Assembly (NCBI GenBank): GCA_965116015.1 | Contig: OZ220477.1 | Span: forward strand, 1,798,001-1,862,000 | Direction: 5' to 3' | Origin: S5-327 sp965116015 | Lineage (GTDB): Bacteria > Chloroflexota > Dehalococcoidia > Lucifugimonadales > Australimonadaceae | DNA: 64,000 bases | In this document: in pieces, positions 51,491 to 59,966 of the stretch | Position numbering within the stretch: the stretch's first letter is position 1 | Layout of the letters: each line of letters opens with the position of its first letter | Made by a program: the position numbers and the translations under genes | The notes under the pieces: generated by a model | Databases searched by the model: none | Seen by the model: the letters and a program-made list of their open reading frames with translations, nothing else | What the model was told of the DNA's origin: nothing

Positions 51491-52582
51491 ATGCACTTCA
51501 GCACAACCCCCTCCGGCCTCGCCGCCGTCCGCGAATACGCCGAGCAAGGCGAAGCCGAACGCCTATCGCCACGCGCCGCCCTCAGCTCCCGCTCCAAAGG
51601 TCGCGCCTCCCCCGAACCCCCCGACGACCTCCGCACCGAATTCCAGCGCGACCGCGACCGCGTCATCCACACCAACGCGTTCCGCCGGCTCAAACACAAA
51701 ACCCAAGTCTTCATCGCCCCCGTCGGCGACCACTTCGTCACCCGGCTCACCCACACCCTCGAAGTAACCCAGATCGCCCGAACCATCGCCCGAGCCCTCC
51801 GCCTCAACGAAGACCTCGTCGAAGCCGCTGCCCTCGGTCACGACCTCGGCCACACCCCCTTCGGGCACATCGGCGAACAAACCCTCGACCGCCTCCGACC
51901 CAACGGCTTCCGGCACAACGAACAGAGCCTCCGAACCGTCGACATCCTCGAAAAAGACGGCGCCGGCCTCAACCTCACCTTCGAAACACGCCAAGCCATC
52001 CTCCGGCACTCCAAACCCCGCGGCAACTTCCTCGACTACCGCGACATCGACCGCCTCACCCTCGAAGCTCAAGCCGTCCGCGTCTCCGACGCCATCGCCT
52101 ACCTCGCCCACGACATCGACGACGCCATCCGTGCAGGCGTCATCGGCGAATCCGACCTCCCCGCCGGACCCCGCGAAATCCTCGGACGACGACGCTCCCA
52201 ACGCCTCGACGTGATGGTCCGCGACATCGTAACCGCCTCTACAGAACTCGCCGCCGCCCTCCCCAACTCCCCTCCCCGCCTCGTGATGAGCTCCGATGTC
52301 TTACGCGTCGTAACCGAACTCCGCGAATTTATGTACGACAGCGTATACACCCCCGCCGGCGACGGCCCCGAAGGACACGCCGCAAGAGCCATCGTCGAAC
52401 TCCTCTACCACCATCTGCTCAGCCATCCCCACGAAATCCCCGAGCGCTACCACAACTCCGCCGACTCCCCCGACCGCGCCGCCGTCGACTACATCGCCGG
52501 AATGACCGACAGCTTCGCCCTCGCGCTCGCCGAACGCCTCCGCCCAGGCGTCGCATCCAACGCCTTCGTCGGCAGACTCTGA
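51491..52582 (+). CDS. dgt: Deoxyguanosinetriphosphate triphosphohydrolase-like protein
   Basis: HD-domain enzyme that cuts dGTP (or other dNTPs) to nucleoside and tripolyphosphate. 363 residues, single-domain length. Motifs: FQRDRDRVIHTNAFRRLKHKTQVF, the metal site HTLEVTQIARTIA (H) with ALGHDLGHTPFGHIGE (HD) and DAIAYLAHDIDDAI (D). No Shine-Dalgarno ahead. First gene of the dgt-dnaG-rpoD cluster, an order I associate with Chloroflexota and some Gram-positives. Confidence 0.93.
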   Translation: MHFSTTPSGLAAVREYAEQGEAERLSPRAALSSRSKGRASPEPPDDLRTEFQRDRDRVIHTNAFRRLKHKTQVFIAPVGDHFVTRLTHTLEVTQIARTIARALRLNEDLVEAAALGHDLGHTPFGHIGEQTLDRLRPNGFRHNEQSLRTVDILEKDGAGLNLTFETRQAILRHSKPRGNFLDYRDIDRLTLEAQAVRVSDAIAYLAHDIDDAIRAGVIGESDLPAGPREILGRRRSQRLDVMVRDIVTASTELAAALPNSPPRLVMSSDVLRVVTELREFMYDSVYTPAGDGPEGHAARAIVELLYHHLLSHPHEIPERYHNSADSPDRAAVDYIAGMTDSFALALAERLRPGVASNAFVGRL

Positions 52583-52628
52583 CTCGCACCGCCCCCGCGG
52601 CTCCCTCCCCTCTTGCGGCGCTCCTCCC

Positions 52629-52659
52629 TTGCGGCGCCTCCGCATACCCCGCGTACAAT
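52629..52659 (+). promoter_or_regulatory. Candidate promoter of dnaG (leaderless)
   Basis: TTGCGG (52629-52634), spacer 19, TACAAT (52654-52659). The -10 ends 9 bases from the ATG at 52669; no Shine-Dalgarno lies between. Confidence 0.5.
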
Positions 52660-52668
52660 CTAACCGCC

Positions 52669-54513
52669 ATGAGCGCCGCCGACGACATCAAAGCGCGCCT
52701 GAACATCGTCGACATCGTCGCCGACCGCGTCCCCGACCTCAAACGCTCCGGCAAGAACTACCACGCCCGATGCCCCTTCCACCAGGAACGCACCCCCTCC
52801 TTCGTCGTCTTCCCCGACCGGCAGGCGTGGCGCTGCTTCGGCGCCTGCGCCACTGGCGGCGACATCTTCTCCTTCGTTATGAAAGCCGACGCCGTCGACT
52901 TCCCCGCCGCCCTCCGATCCCTCGCCAATATCGCCGGCGTCCAGATTGAACAGCGGCCCCCAGCCGGTCGAACCCCAAACCCCCTCTACGCCGTCAACGA
53001 CGCGGCCCAGCAACTCTTCCTCGACGCCTTCATCGCCGACCGAGGCGCGCAAGCCCGAGCCTACGCCGCCGAACGCCGACTCTCCGACGAATCCATCGCC
53101 CGATTCGGCCTCGGCTACGCACCCTCCACCGGCGAAGAAATCCTCAACCGCCTCGAATCCCTCGGCTTCGACCAACCCCTCATCCTGCGCGCCGGCCTCG
53201 CCGTCGGCGGCGACCCCGCCTCCGGCCCCCTCCGCCCTATGTTCCGCGGACGCCTGATCTTCCCCCTCCGCGACACCGACGGACGCATCGCCGGTTTCGC
53301 AGGACGCACCCTCGACGGATCCCACCCCAAATACATCAACACACCCCAAACCCCCATCTTCGACAAAGGACGCCTCCTCTACGCCCTCGACCGCGCCAAA
53401 CAGCCGATTGCCGCCGAGAAAACCGTCATCGTCGTCGAAGGCTATATGGACGCGATCGCCGCCCACGAACACGGCCTCCGAAACGTCGTCGCCTCTATGG
53501 GCGTCGCTCTCACCGCCGACCAGATCGCCCTCCTCAAGGCCCGCGCCTCCCGCATCGTCCTCGCCCTCGACGCCGACGCCGCAGGCCAGGATGCAACCCT
53601 CCGCAGCCTCGAACATTCATGGCGCCTCGTCGGAACCCCAATCCCCGGCCCGCGCCGCAACGAAATCCTCGCCCGCTCCCCCGATCTCGACTCCCTCTGC
53701 GTCCTCGAAACCACCGACGGCAAAGACCCCGACGAACTGATCCGAACCAGCGTCGGCCACTTCCGCCAGCTCGTCGCCAACGCCCTCCCCGTCGTCGAAT
53801 TCCTCTTCAAAGCCATCCCCCCAAGGAGCGACCTGAAAACCACCCAGGGCAGATCCAGCGTCATCGAACGCCTCCTACCCCTCATCTACCCCCTCAACTA
53901 CGACGAGCAAGAACGCTACTTCGAACGCCTCGCCCAAACAGTCGCGATGTCCGTCGACGCCCTCAAAGTCGTAGCGAAGCAACTCGCCCCCCAACTCGCC
54001 GCCCAGCGCCAGACATCTCGAACCTCTCCCCGCGAAGAAGCCCAGCCTGTCGACTCCATCATCGCCGCCGCCGAGCGCGAACCCCTCGAAGAGTACATCC
54101 TCCGCCTCCTCGTCCAGCACGAAAACGAATGGTGGAGCAAAGCCGCCTCCGTCAACCCAGAACACTTCAGACGATGGGAGAACCGCGAGACCTTGACAAC
54201 CGTTCAAAAATGTGCTAACTTGGAAGATGCGCTTGCGCGGCTGGACGGCCATCTCGCCGACCGACTGGTCAGGCTCTCGCAGGAGGCGTTACCTCCCGCC
54301 GACAAACAGTCGCGCGCACAGGCTTGGGAAGATTGCTTGCGGAGACTCGAAGAGCGCCGTCTCCGCGAGCTCAAAGCGCAAGAAGGAGCGGCGTTCGCAG
54401 AGAACGCAACCAACGACGCTCCCCAAGACCCCGAATACCTGGAGGCTGTCAGCCGCCCCGCCCTGGACATCAACCGGCGGCTCCAAGACCTGTTCGTTAG
54501 CGGTCCGGGCTAA
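52669..54513 (+). CDS. dnaG: DNA primase
   Basis: Makes RNA primers at the fork. 614 residues. Zinc domain: RCPFHQERTPSF (C35, H38) and WRCFGACATGGDIFSF (C56, C60); the last pair is C-x3-C, one residue more than the common CFGCG. Then the RNA polymerase core with LIFPLRDTDGRIAGFAGR, TOPRIM motifs VIVVEGYMDAI and LALDADAAGQDA, and a long C-terminal helicase-binding part. The rpoD promoter lies inside its 3' end. Confidence 0.97.
   Translation: MSAADDIKARLNIVDIVADRVPDLKRSGKNYHARCPFHQERTPSFVVFPDRQAWRCFGACATGGDIFSFVMKADAVDFPAALRSLANIAGVQIEQRPPAGRTPNPLYAVNDAAQQLFLDAFIADRGAQARAYAAERRLSDESIARFGLGYAPSTGEEILNRLESLGFDQPLILRAGLAVGGDPASGPLRPMFRGRLIFPLRDTDGRIAGFAGRTLDGSHPKYINTPQTPIFDKGRLLYALDRAKQPIAAEKTVIVVEGYMDAIAAHEHGLRNVVASMGVALTADQIALLKARASRIVLALDADAAGQDATLRSLEHSWRLVGTPIPGPRRNEILARSPDLDSLCVLETTDGKDPDELIRTSVGHFRQLVANALPVVEFLFKAIPPRSDLKTTQGRSSVIERLLPLIYPLNYDEQERYFERLAQTVAMSVDALKVVAKQLAPQLAAQRQTSRTSPREEAQPVDSIIAAAEREPLEEYILRLLVQHENEWWSKAASVNPEHFRRWENRETLTTVQKCANLEDALARLDGHLADRLVRLSQEALPPADKQSRAQAWEDCLRRLEERRLRELKAQEGAAFAENATNDAPQDPEYLEAVSRPALDINRRLQDLFVSGPG
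54193..54221 (+). promoter_or_regulatory. rpoD promoter inside dnaG
   Basis: TTGACA (54193-54198), spacer 17, TAACTT (54216-54221), with TGTGC just ahead of the -10 (extended -10). Leader of about 330 bases to the rpoD start; rpoD can thus be expressed apart from dgt-dnaG. Confidence 0.7.
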
Positions 54514-54553
54514 CTCCTCTACGCTCGGCCGCCAGCCAAACGCGAGGTGCACA

Positions 54554-57001
54554 TTGGCGACCAAGCAAGCCCTCCTCCCCAAAGAAGCTCCCCACCACCC
54601 CGAATCGACCCTCCCCCGCCCCGAAAGCAACGGCGCCCCCATCGCCGCGCCCGAGACGCCGCCCGCCGCAGTCGCGCCGAAGCGCCCCACCCGCGCCCGC
54701 ACGAAGCCCGCGCCTGCCGCCGAAGCCGCAACGAACGGAGCCGCGCCCGAAGCGCCGCCCGCCGCCGCGCGGAAGCGCCCCACCCGCGCCCGCTCGAAGC
54801 CCGCGCCCGCCGCCGAAGCCGCAACGAACGGAGCCGCGCCCGAGACGCCGCCCGCCGCAGTCGCGCCGAAGCGCCCCACCCGCGCCCGCTCGAAGCCCGC
54901 GCCCGCCGCCGAAGCCGCAACGAACGGAGCCGCGTCCGAGACGCCGCCCGCCGCAGTCGCGCCGAAACGCCCCACTCGCGCCCGCTCGAAGCCAGCGCCC
55001 GCCAGCGCCCCCATCGCCGCTCCCGAGACGCCGACCGCCGCCGCGCCGAAGCGCCCCACCCGCGCCCGCTCGAAGCCAGCGCCCGCCAGCGCCCCCATCG
55101 CCGCGCCCGAAGCGTCGCCCGCTCCCGCGCGGAAACGCCCCTCCCGCGCCCGCTCGAAGCCAGCGCCCGCCAGCGCCCCCATCGCCGCGCCCGAGACGCC
55201 GACCGCCGCCGCGCCGAAGCGCCCCACCCGCACGCGATCGCAGCCAGCGCCCGCCGCCGAAGCCGCGACGAACGGAGCCGCGCCCGAAGCGTCGCCCGCT
55301 CCCGCGCGGAAACGCCCCTCCCGCGCCCGCTCAAAGACCGCCTCCGCAGCCGCGGCTAGCCCCGCGAAAACACCGTCCTCTCCGAAAACGAAAACGCCGA
55401 AGAACGCGAAGAAAACTCCGAACGCCCCCGTCCAATCCCCGAAGGCGAAAGGAAAAACCGCGAAAACCGGCGCGCCCGCCGCTGCGCCAGCCCAGAACGA
55501 GGAAGCCCCCCTCCCGGCTGGCGCAGTCGCCGGCGCGGTGGACGCTGAAGCACAGCCCGACATCGCTCCCTCAGCCTTGTCGACATTGATCGCCGCGGCC
55601 GCCGCAGTCATCGCCGAAGAAACCGACGTCCAAGAGCCTGCCCCGGCCGAACTCAAGGCCACCGAAAGCGAAGCCAGAGAAGCCGAAGAGGAAGCCCAGC
55701 AGGACGACTTGGACAGCGCCGAACTCGTCGACGACCCCGTCCGTATGTACCTCCGCGAAATCGGACGCGTAACACTCCTCACAGCCGCGGACGAGCGACG
55801 CCTCGCCCTCCAGCTCGCCTCCTACAAGCACATCGACAAGTTCGAAAAAGAAATCCTCCAGGAAACCGAACGCCCCGCGTCCGCTCCAGCCGTCGCCGCC
55901 CGCCTGCTCGGCAGCATCCACGAACAGCGCGAACTCGTCGAATCCGTCGCCGAATTCCTCGCCATCGAAGAAACAATGACGCTCGGCGAACTCCTCGACA
56001 ACGAGAAACTCCGCGCCAACATCGACGGCGAAAACAACATCGATATGTTCGAAACGCTCGGCAGACGCTACGAGAAAGAACCTGCCGAGATCGGCCCCGA
56101 AATCGTGCGCCTCTCCCTTAGCACCCACGTCCTCCCCGACACGATCCTCGACATCGTCGGCGCCGACATCGCCGTAGCCGAGCTCGACGAAGTCATGCTC
56201 GACGCCGACGCCGCCCAGCGGATCGAATCGAACGAACTGCAGCTCCGCCGCCACTTCGACCAAGTGAAACGCGCCGGCCTCAACGCACAGCGGCACCTCG
56301 CCGAAGCCAACCTACGCCTCGTCGTCAGCGTCGCCAAAAAATACATCGGACGCGGAATGAACCTCCTCGACCTCATCCAGGAGGGCAACATCGGCCTCAT
56401 CCGCGCAGTCGAGAAATTCGACTACCGCAAAGGCTACAAATTCTCAACCTACGCCACCTGGTGGATCCGCCAAGCAATCACCCGCGCCATCGCCGACCAG
56501 GCGCGCACCATCCGCATCCCCGTGCATATGGTCGAAACAATCAACAAGCTAATGCGCGTCAGCCGCAGGCTCATCCAGGAATACGGACGCGAACCCACCA
56601 CCCAGGAAATCGCCGAAGGCATGGAAATCTCCCCCGAGCGCGTCCGCGAAATCCTCAAAATATCCCAAGAGCCCGTCTCCCTCGAAACCCCCGTCGGCGA
56701 AGAAGAAGACTCCCACCTCGGAGACTTCATCGAAGACCGCAGCTCCCCAGCCCCCGCCGAAGCCGCAACCTCCCAGCTCCTCCGCGAGCAAGTCGAAGGC
56801 GTGCTCGGCACCCTCAGCGAGCGCGAGCGCCGCGTCCTCCAACTCCGGTTCGGCCTCGAAGACGGACGCAGCCGCACCCTCGAAGAAGTCGGGCGCGACT
56901 TCGGCGTAACCCGCGAGCGCATCCGCCAGATCGAAGCCAAAGCCCTCCGCAAACTCCGCCACCCGAGCCGCTCCCGCAAACTCCGCGACTTCCTCGAATA
57001 G
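54554..57001 (+). CDS. rpoD: Primary sigma factor RpoD with long repetitive basic N-terminal tail
   Basis: Main sigma-70. 815 residues from a TTG at 54554 with GAGGTG ahead. Residues 1-265 are a Pro/Ala/Arg/Lys tail with eight copies of KRPTRARSKP; 265-390 is Lys/Ala-rich then acidic. The sigma core starts near 393: region 1.2 DDPVRMYLREIGRVTLLT, a non-conserved stretch, region 2 (LRLVVSVAKKYIGRGMNLLDLIQEGN, FDYRKGYKFSTYATWWIRQA), region 3 and region 4 (TLEEVGRDFGVTRERIRQIE). The 2.3/2.4 sequence is that of group 1 sigma factors. Longer frames upstream to 54212 lie in dnaG. Confidence 0.96.
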   Translation: MATKQALLPKEAPHHPESTLPRPESNGAPIAAPETPPAAVAPKRPTRARTKPAPAAEAATNGAAPEAPPAAARKRPTRARSKPAPAAEAATNGAAPETPPAAVAPKRPTRARSKPAPAAEAATNGAASETPPAAVAPKRPTRARSKPAPASAPIAAPETPTAAAPKRPTRARSKPAPASAPIAAPEASPAPARKRPSRARSKPAPASAPIAAPETPTAAAPKRPTRTRSQPAPAAEAATNGAAPEASPAPARKRPSRARSKTASAAAASPAKTPSSPKTKTPKNAKKTPNAPVQSPKAKGKTAKTGAPAAAPAQNEEAPLPAGAVAGAVDAEAQPDIAPSALSTLIAAAAAVIAEETDVQEPAPAELKATESEAREAEEEAQQDDLDSAELVDDPVRMYLREIGRVTLLTAADERRLALQLASYKHIDKFEKEILQETERPASAPAVAARLLGSIHEQRELVESVAEFLAIEETMTLGELLDNEKLRANIDGENNIDMFETLGRRYEKEPAEIGPEIVRLSLSTHVLPDTILDIVGADIAVAELDEVMLDADAAQRIESNELQLRRHFDQVKRAGLNAQRHLAEANLRLVVSVAKKYIGRGMNLLDLIQEGNIGLIRAVEKFDYRKGYKFSTYATWWIRQAITRAIADQARTIRIPVHMVETINKLMRVSRRLIQEYGREPTTQEIAEGMEISPERVREILKISQEPVSLETPVGEEEDSHLGDFIEDRSSPAPAEAATSQLLREQVEGVLGTLSERERRVLQLRFGLEDGRSRTLEEVGRDFGVTRERIRQIEAKALRKLRHPSRSRKLRDFLE
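54680..55339 (+). repeat. In-frame repeats coding for eight KRPTRARSKP units
   Basis: Eight motif copies start at codons 43, 74, 106, 138, 166, 194, 222 and 253 of rpoD. Spacing is 31-32 codons (93-96 bases) where the linker has APAAEAATNGAAPE, and 28 codons (84 bases) where it has APASAPIAAPE. The DNA copies are nearly identical, so the array is likely to grow and shrink by slippage or recombination. Confidence 0.9.
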
Positions 57002-57019
57002 CGCTCCGCGCCCGCTCCC

Positions 57020-57044
57020 GCCTCTCCCCGCAACGGGGAGAGGC
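57020..57044 (+). other. Perfect 11-bp hairpin after rpoD
   Basis: GCCTCTCCCCG, loop CAA, CGGGGAGAGGC, 19 bases after the rpoD stop. No U-run follows, so it may be a weak or Rho-independent-like mRNA end, or a 3' stabiliser. Confidence 0.5.
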
Positions 57045-57194
57045 GCGGAGCTGCCCGTCGCCGCGCCACACGCTCCCTCCGCCAGATGAGGCCCGCTTCC
57101 CGCCCCCCCTACAGAAAGCAGACCCCAACCGGCTAGCTGAGCGCCCCTGACCCGGCGCGGAGAACCCCCGCAGGAAGCGCACCTCCCCTACTCC

Positions 57195-57971
57195 CTACTC
57201 GTCCCGCGACCGTGCGCTCTCCTCTCCCTCGCTGGAGACATTCGCAACCCCGTGCTCCTCCGCCTGCTCATCTGCCGCGCGATACTCCTCGAACATCAGA
57301 AGCTCGACCGCCGCCAGGAGCGGAGCCGCGACCCCCTGCGCCAGCGAAACCGCCGCCAGCGTAACAGCGTCGTTCTCCGCCAGCGCCCCGATGCGCCCCG
57401 CCCCGAAGAGCAACGTGAAAGCAAAAATGCCCACTATCAGCTGCAGCGCAAACGTTCGCCACCACCGACCCTCCACCAGCCGCCAGCTCCGGACGATAGC
57501 GGAAAGCGCCCCGTGATTCTCCAGCGCCGCCGCAGCCCCCGCGAGCGAAACACGGATTAGCGCGTACACGACTATCGGCGCAACGAACGGCGAAATGGCG
57601 AACGGAATCGTCGCCAGACCCGCCAGCAGCCCGATCGCGAAATACCGGGGGCCCAACAGCGCCAGCCCTCTCGCCGCCGCCCCCAGAGTCGGCGCCTCGC
57701 CCCGCATCGCGCGCGCAACCAGATAAGTCGTTGGCGCAAGAAACGCCAGCGTAACGGCCGCCGCACCCACAGTCCACGCCAGCGCCGCCGCCAAGCCTCG
57801 CTCCTCCGGATCGACGATCCCCACAATCACGTTCGAAACGAACGACCCGGCAACCCCAGCCGCAATGAACGGAACCGCGCGCCGATAGCACAGCGTCAGC
57901 GCGGTCGCGAGCACATCGGCGATCGGCGTGAGCGGCGGACGTTTCGGCTGGCGCGCAAACATCAAGCTCAT
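57195..57971 (-). CDS. Membrane protein, GPDPase-membrane-domain like, unknown
   Basis: 258 residues with about six hydrophobic helices between 20 and 225 and a charged C-terminal tail of 30. The block AIVRSWRLVEGRWWRTFALQLIVGIF is a motif common in glycerophosphoryl diester phosphodiesterase membrane-domain and DUF4013-like proteins, of unknown role. It is transcribed away from mutM. Start ATG 57971 has no clear Shine-Dalgarno. Confidence 0.7.
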   Translation of the reverse strand: MSLMFARQPKRPPLTPIADVLATALTLCYRRAVPFIAAGVAGSFVSNVIVGIVDPEERGLAAALAWTVGAAAVTLAFLAPTTYLVARAMRGEAPTLGAAARGLALLGPRYFAIGLLAGLATIPFAISPFVAPIVVYALIRVSLAGAAAALENHGALSAIVRSWRLVEGRWWRTFALQLIVGIFAFTLLFGAGRIGALAENDAVTLAAVSLAQGVAAPLLAAVELLMFEEYRAADEQAEEHGVANVSSEGEESARSRDE

Positions 57972-58016
57972 AGCCTACCGGCGCGCACAGGCAACGTCTA
58001 CGCGCTCCGCCCCCAT

Positions 58017-58025
58017 TGCTATACT
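58017..58025 (+). promoter_or_regulatory. Candidate extended -10 ahead of mutM
   Basis: TGCTATACT fits TGnTAnnnT. The leader to the mutM GTG would be about 80 bases. Confidence 0.35.
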
Positions 58026-58112
58026 CCACACCCGCGCTGCGGCCCCGCAGACAAAAAAGAAAGAGCCAGAGCCCGGGAAAGCGACGACGGAAACGACAGA
58101 AAAGGAGCGCGT

Positions 58113-58937
58113 GTGCCGGAGATACCGGACCTAGAAGTCATCCGCGAATTCCTCAACGACCAACTCGTAGGCCGTGAAATCGTCCGCGCCGAAGCCCCCA
58201 AACCCTGGATCGTCCGATCCTCAGTAACCGACAACTTCACCGACGACGTCATAGGACGTCGCTTCGCCCCCATCATCCGCAAAGGCAAAGACCTCCTCTT
58301 CCCCCTCGACCCCGACAGAACGCTCGTCGCCAACCTTATGCTCACCGGACGCTGGCAGTGCGCAACCCCCTCCGCGAAACGCTCAAAGCGAATGTTCTTC
58401 CTCCTCGGCGTCGAAGATATAGACCTCCGCTACCTCGACGACAAATCTATGGGCCGCATCAACTACCTCCGCCCCGACTAGATCGGCCAGATAACCCGGC
58501 TGCATGAGCAAGGCCCCGACGCCCTCGACCCCGCCGTCGCTTTCGACGACTTCCACGAGCGCATACGCCCCTACACCGGCGAAATCAAAGGAATCATCGC
58601 ACGCGGCAAACTCGTCGCAGGCATCGGCAACGCCTACGTCGACGAAATCCTCTGGGAAGCACGCCTCTCCCCGTTCCGCAAACGCAAAACCCTCTCCGAA
58701 GAAGAGCTCCGCCGCCTCTACGACGCCATCCCCAAAGTGCTGAACGAAGCCACAGCCGTCGTCCGCGACCGTATGCCCCCCAACATCCACATAAAAATCC
58801 GCGACTTCCTGAAAGTCCACCGCAAGGGCGGCGAACCCTGCCCGCGATGCGGCTCCCCCATCTCCGAGATCGGCCCCAACCAGAAAATCACCAGCTGGTG
58901 TCGCTCCTGCCAGCCCGGCGCCCTCGTCTCCAACTAA
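58113..58937 (+). pseudogene. mutM: Formamidopyrimidine-DNA glycosylase gene interrupted by one in-frame TAG
   Basis: The frame starts at GTG 58113 (AAAAGGAG ahead) with PEIPDLEVIREFLNDQLVG, the Fpg N-terminus with the catalytic Pro2 and Glu3, and the KGKDLLFPL lysine. After codon 122 a TAG (58479-58481) stops it. The same frame then runs on to TAA at 58937 with GIIARGKLVAGIGNAYVDEIL, LKVHRKGGEPCPRCG and ITSWCRSCQPG, the H2TH helix and zinc finger. Without the stop it would be 274 residues, full length. A single C-to-T change (CAG to TAG) explains it. Repairs 8-oxoguanine when intact. A sequencing error, recent nonsense mutation or readthrough are the options; the first fragment alone lacks the DNA-binding zinc finger. 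Confidence 0.85.
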
Positions 58938-58964
58938 TCCAAACTTGACCATCTCGACCAACCA

Positions 58965-59966
58965 ATGACCAGCGAAATTCCCCAACCCCAACCCCGCCCG
59001 CCCGCTCCCCCAACCCCGCCCCGCAACGAGAACCCCGCCCCCGCTACGATCCGGGTGGAGGCCCCCGACCCGTTCGACTTCCACCTCACCGTCGGCTACC
59101 AGACCAACTATCGCGGCAGAGCCGGATCCGACCTCCTCGCCGACGGCGTCTACTACCGCGCCCTCTGGATGCCCGACGCCCCCCGCGTCATCGCTATCCG
59201 CCCCGCCCCCTCCGGCAACGCCGTAGAAGTCTCCCTCCCCAACGGAGCCAACGGAGCCGCCCCCGATGGCGCCCTCCAGCGCGCCGCACACCGAGCAGCC
59301 CGCATCCTCGGATTCGACATCCCCCTCGACGGATTCTACCGCCTCCTCGCGAACGACCCCGTGCTCTCCGCCGCCGTCGGCCCCCTCCGAGGGCTCCGCC
59401 TCGCCCGCGCCGAATCACTCTACGAAGCAATAGTGCACGCCATCGCCGGACAGCAGATCTCCGGCGCCGTCGCCCGCGTCATCCGCGACGGACTCGTAAC
59501 AACCTACGGCGTCCCCCTCGACGCCGACGGACACACCGTCTACGCATTCCCCCAACCCGAAACCATCGCCCAGGCCGGCCCCGACGCCCTCCGCGCCCTC
59601 AAACTCAGCGCCCGCAAGGCCGAATACATCGTCGGCATCTCCCAGCGCGCCATCGACGGCGAACTCGACGACGCCCGCCTCGACCTCCTCCCCGACGAAG
59701 AGATCATCGCTCGCCTCGCCGCCATCCGCGGCGTAGGACGCTGGACAGCCCAGTGGGCAGTGATGCGCGCCCTCGGCAGAGTCGACGTCCTCCCCTCTGG
59801 CGACCTCGCCCTCCAGCGCGCCGTCGGCTCCCTCTACTTCGACGGCAGACGGCTCCCCGACCGCGAACTCGACGCCTTCGCCGCCGAGCAATGGCGCCCC
59901 TACCGCGGACTCGCAACCGCCTACCTCTTCGCCCACATCCGCCGCCAGCGCGCCCTTGCCTCCTAA
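58965..59966 (+). CDS. alkA: DNA-3-methyladenine glycosylase II-like protein
   Basis: Excises alkylated bases. 333 residues. After a Pro-rich N-terminal 25, a AlkA-type N-terminal domain (FDFHLTVGYQTNYRGR, YYRALWMP), then the HhH-GPD domain: YEAIVHAIAGQQISGAVARV, LAAIRGVGRWTAQWAVMRALG (hairpin and Gly-Pro-like loop) and VLPSGDLALQRAVGSLY, with the catalytic Asp. It stands 27 bases behind the mutM frame, a repair gene pair. It overlaps the next, convergent gene by 4 bases. Confidence 0.88.
   Translation: MTSEIPQPQPRPPAPPTPPRNENPAPATIRVEAPDPFDFHLTVGYQTNYRGRAGSDLLADGVYYRALWMPDAPRVIAIRPAPSGNAVEVSLPNGANGAAPDGALQRAAHRAARILGFDIPLDGFYRLLANDPVLSAAVGPLRGLRLARAESLYEAIVHAIAGQQISGAVARVIRDGLVTTYGVPLDADGHTVYAFPQPETIAQAGPDALRALKLSARKAEYIVGISQRAIDGELDDARLDLLPDEEIIARLAAIRGVGRWTAQWAVMRALGRVDVLPSGDLALQRAVGSLYFDGRRLPDRELDAFAAEQWRPYRGLATAYLFAHIRRQRALAS

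Noticed and set aside
57020..57044. Intrinsic terminator after rpoD
   Set aside because: The stem is perfect but no U-run follows on either strand; listed only as a hairpin.
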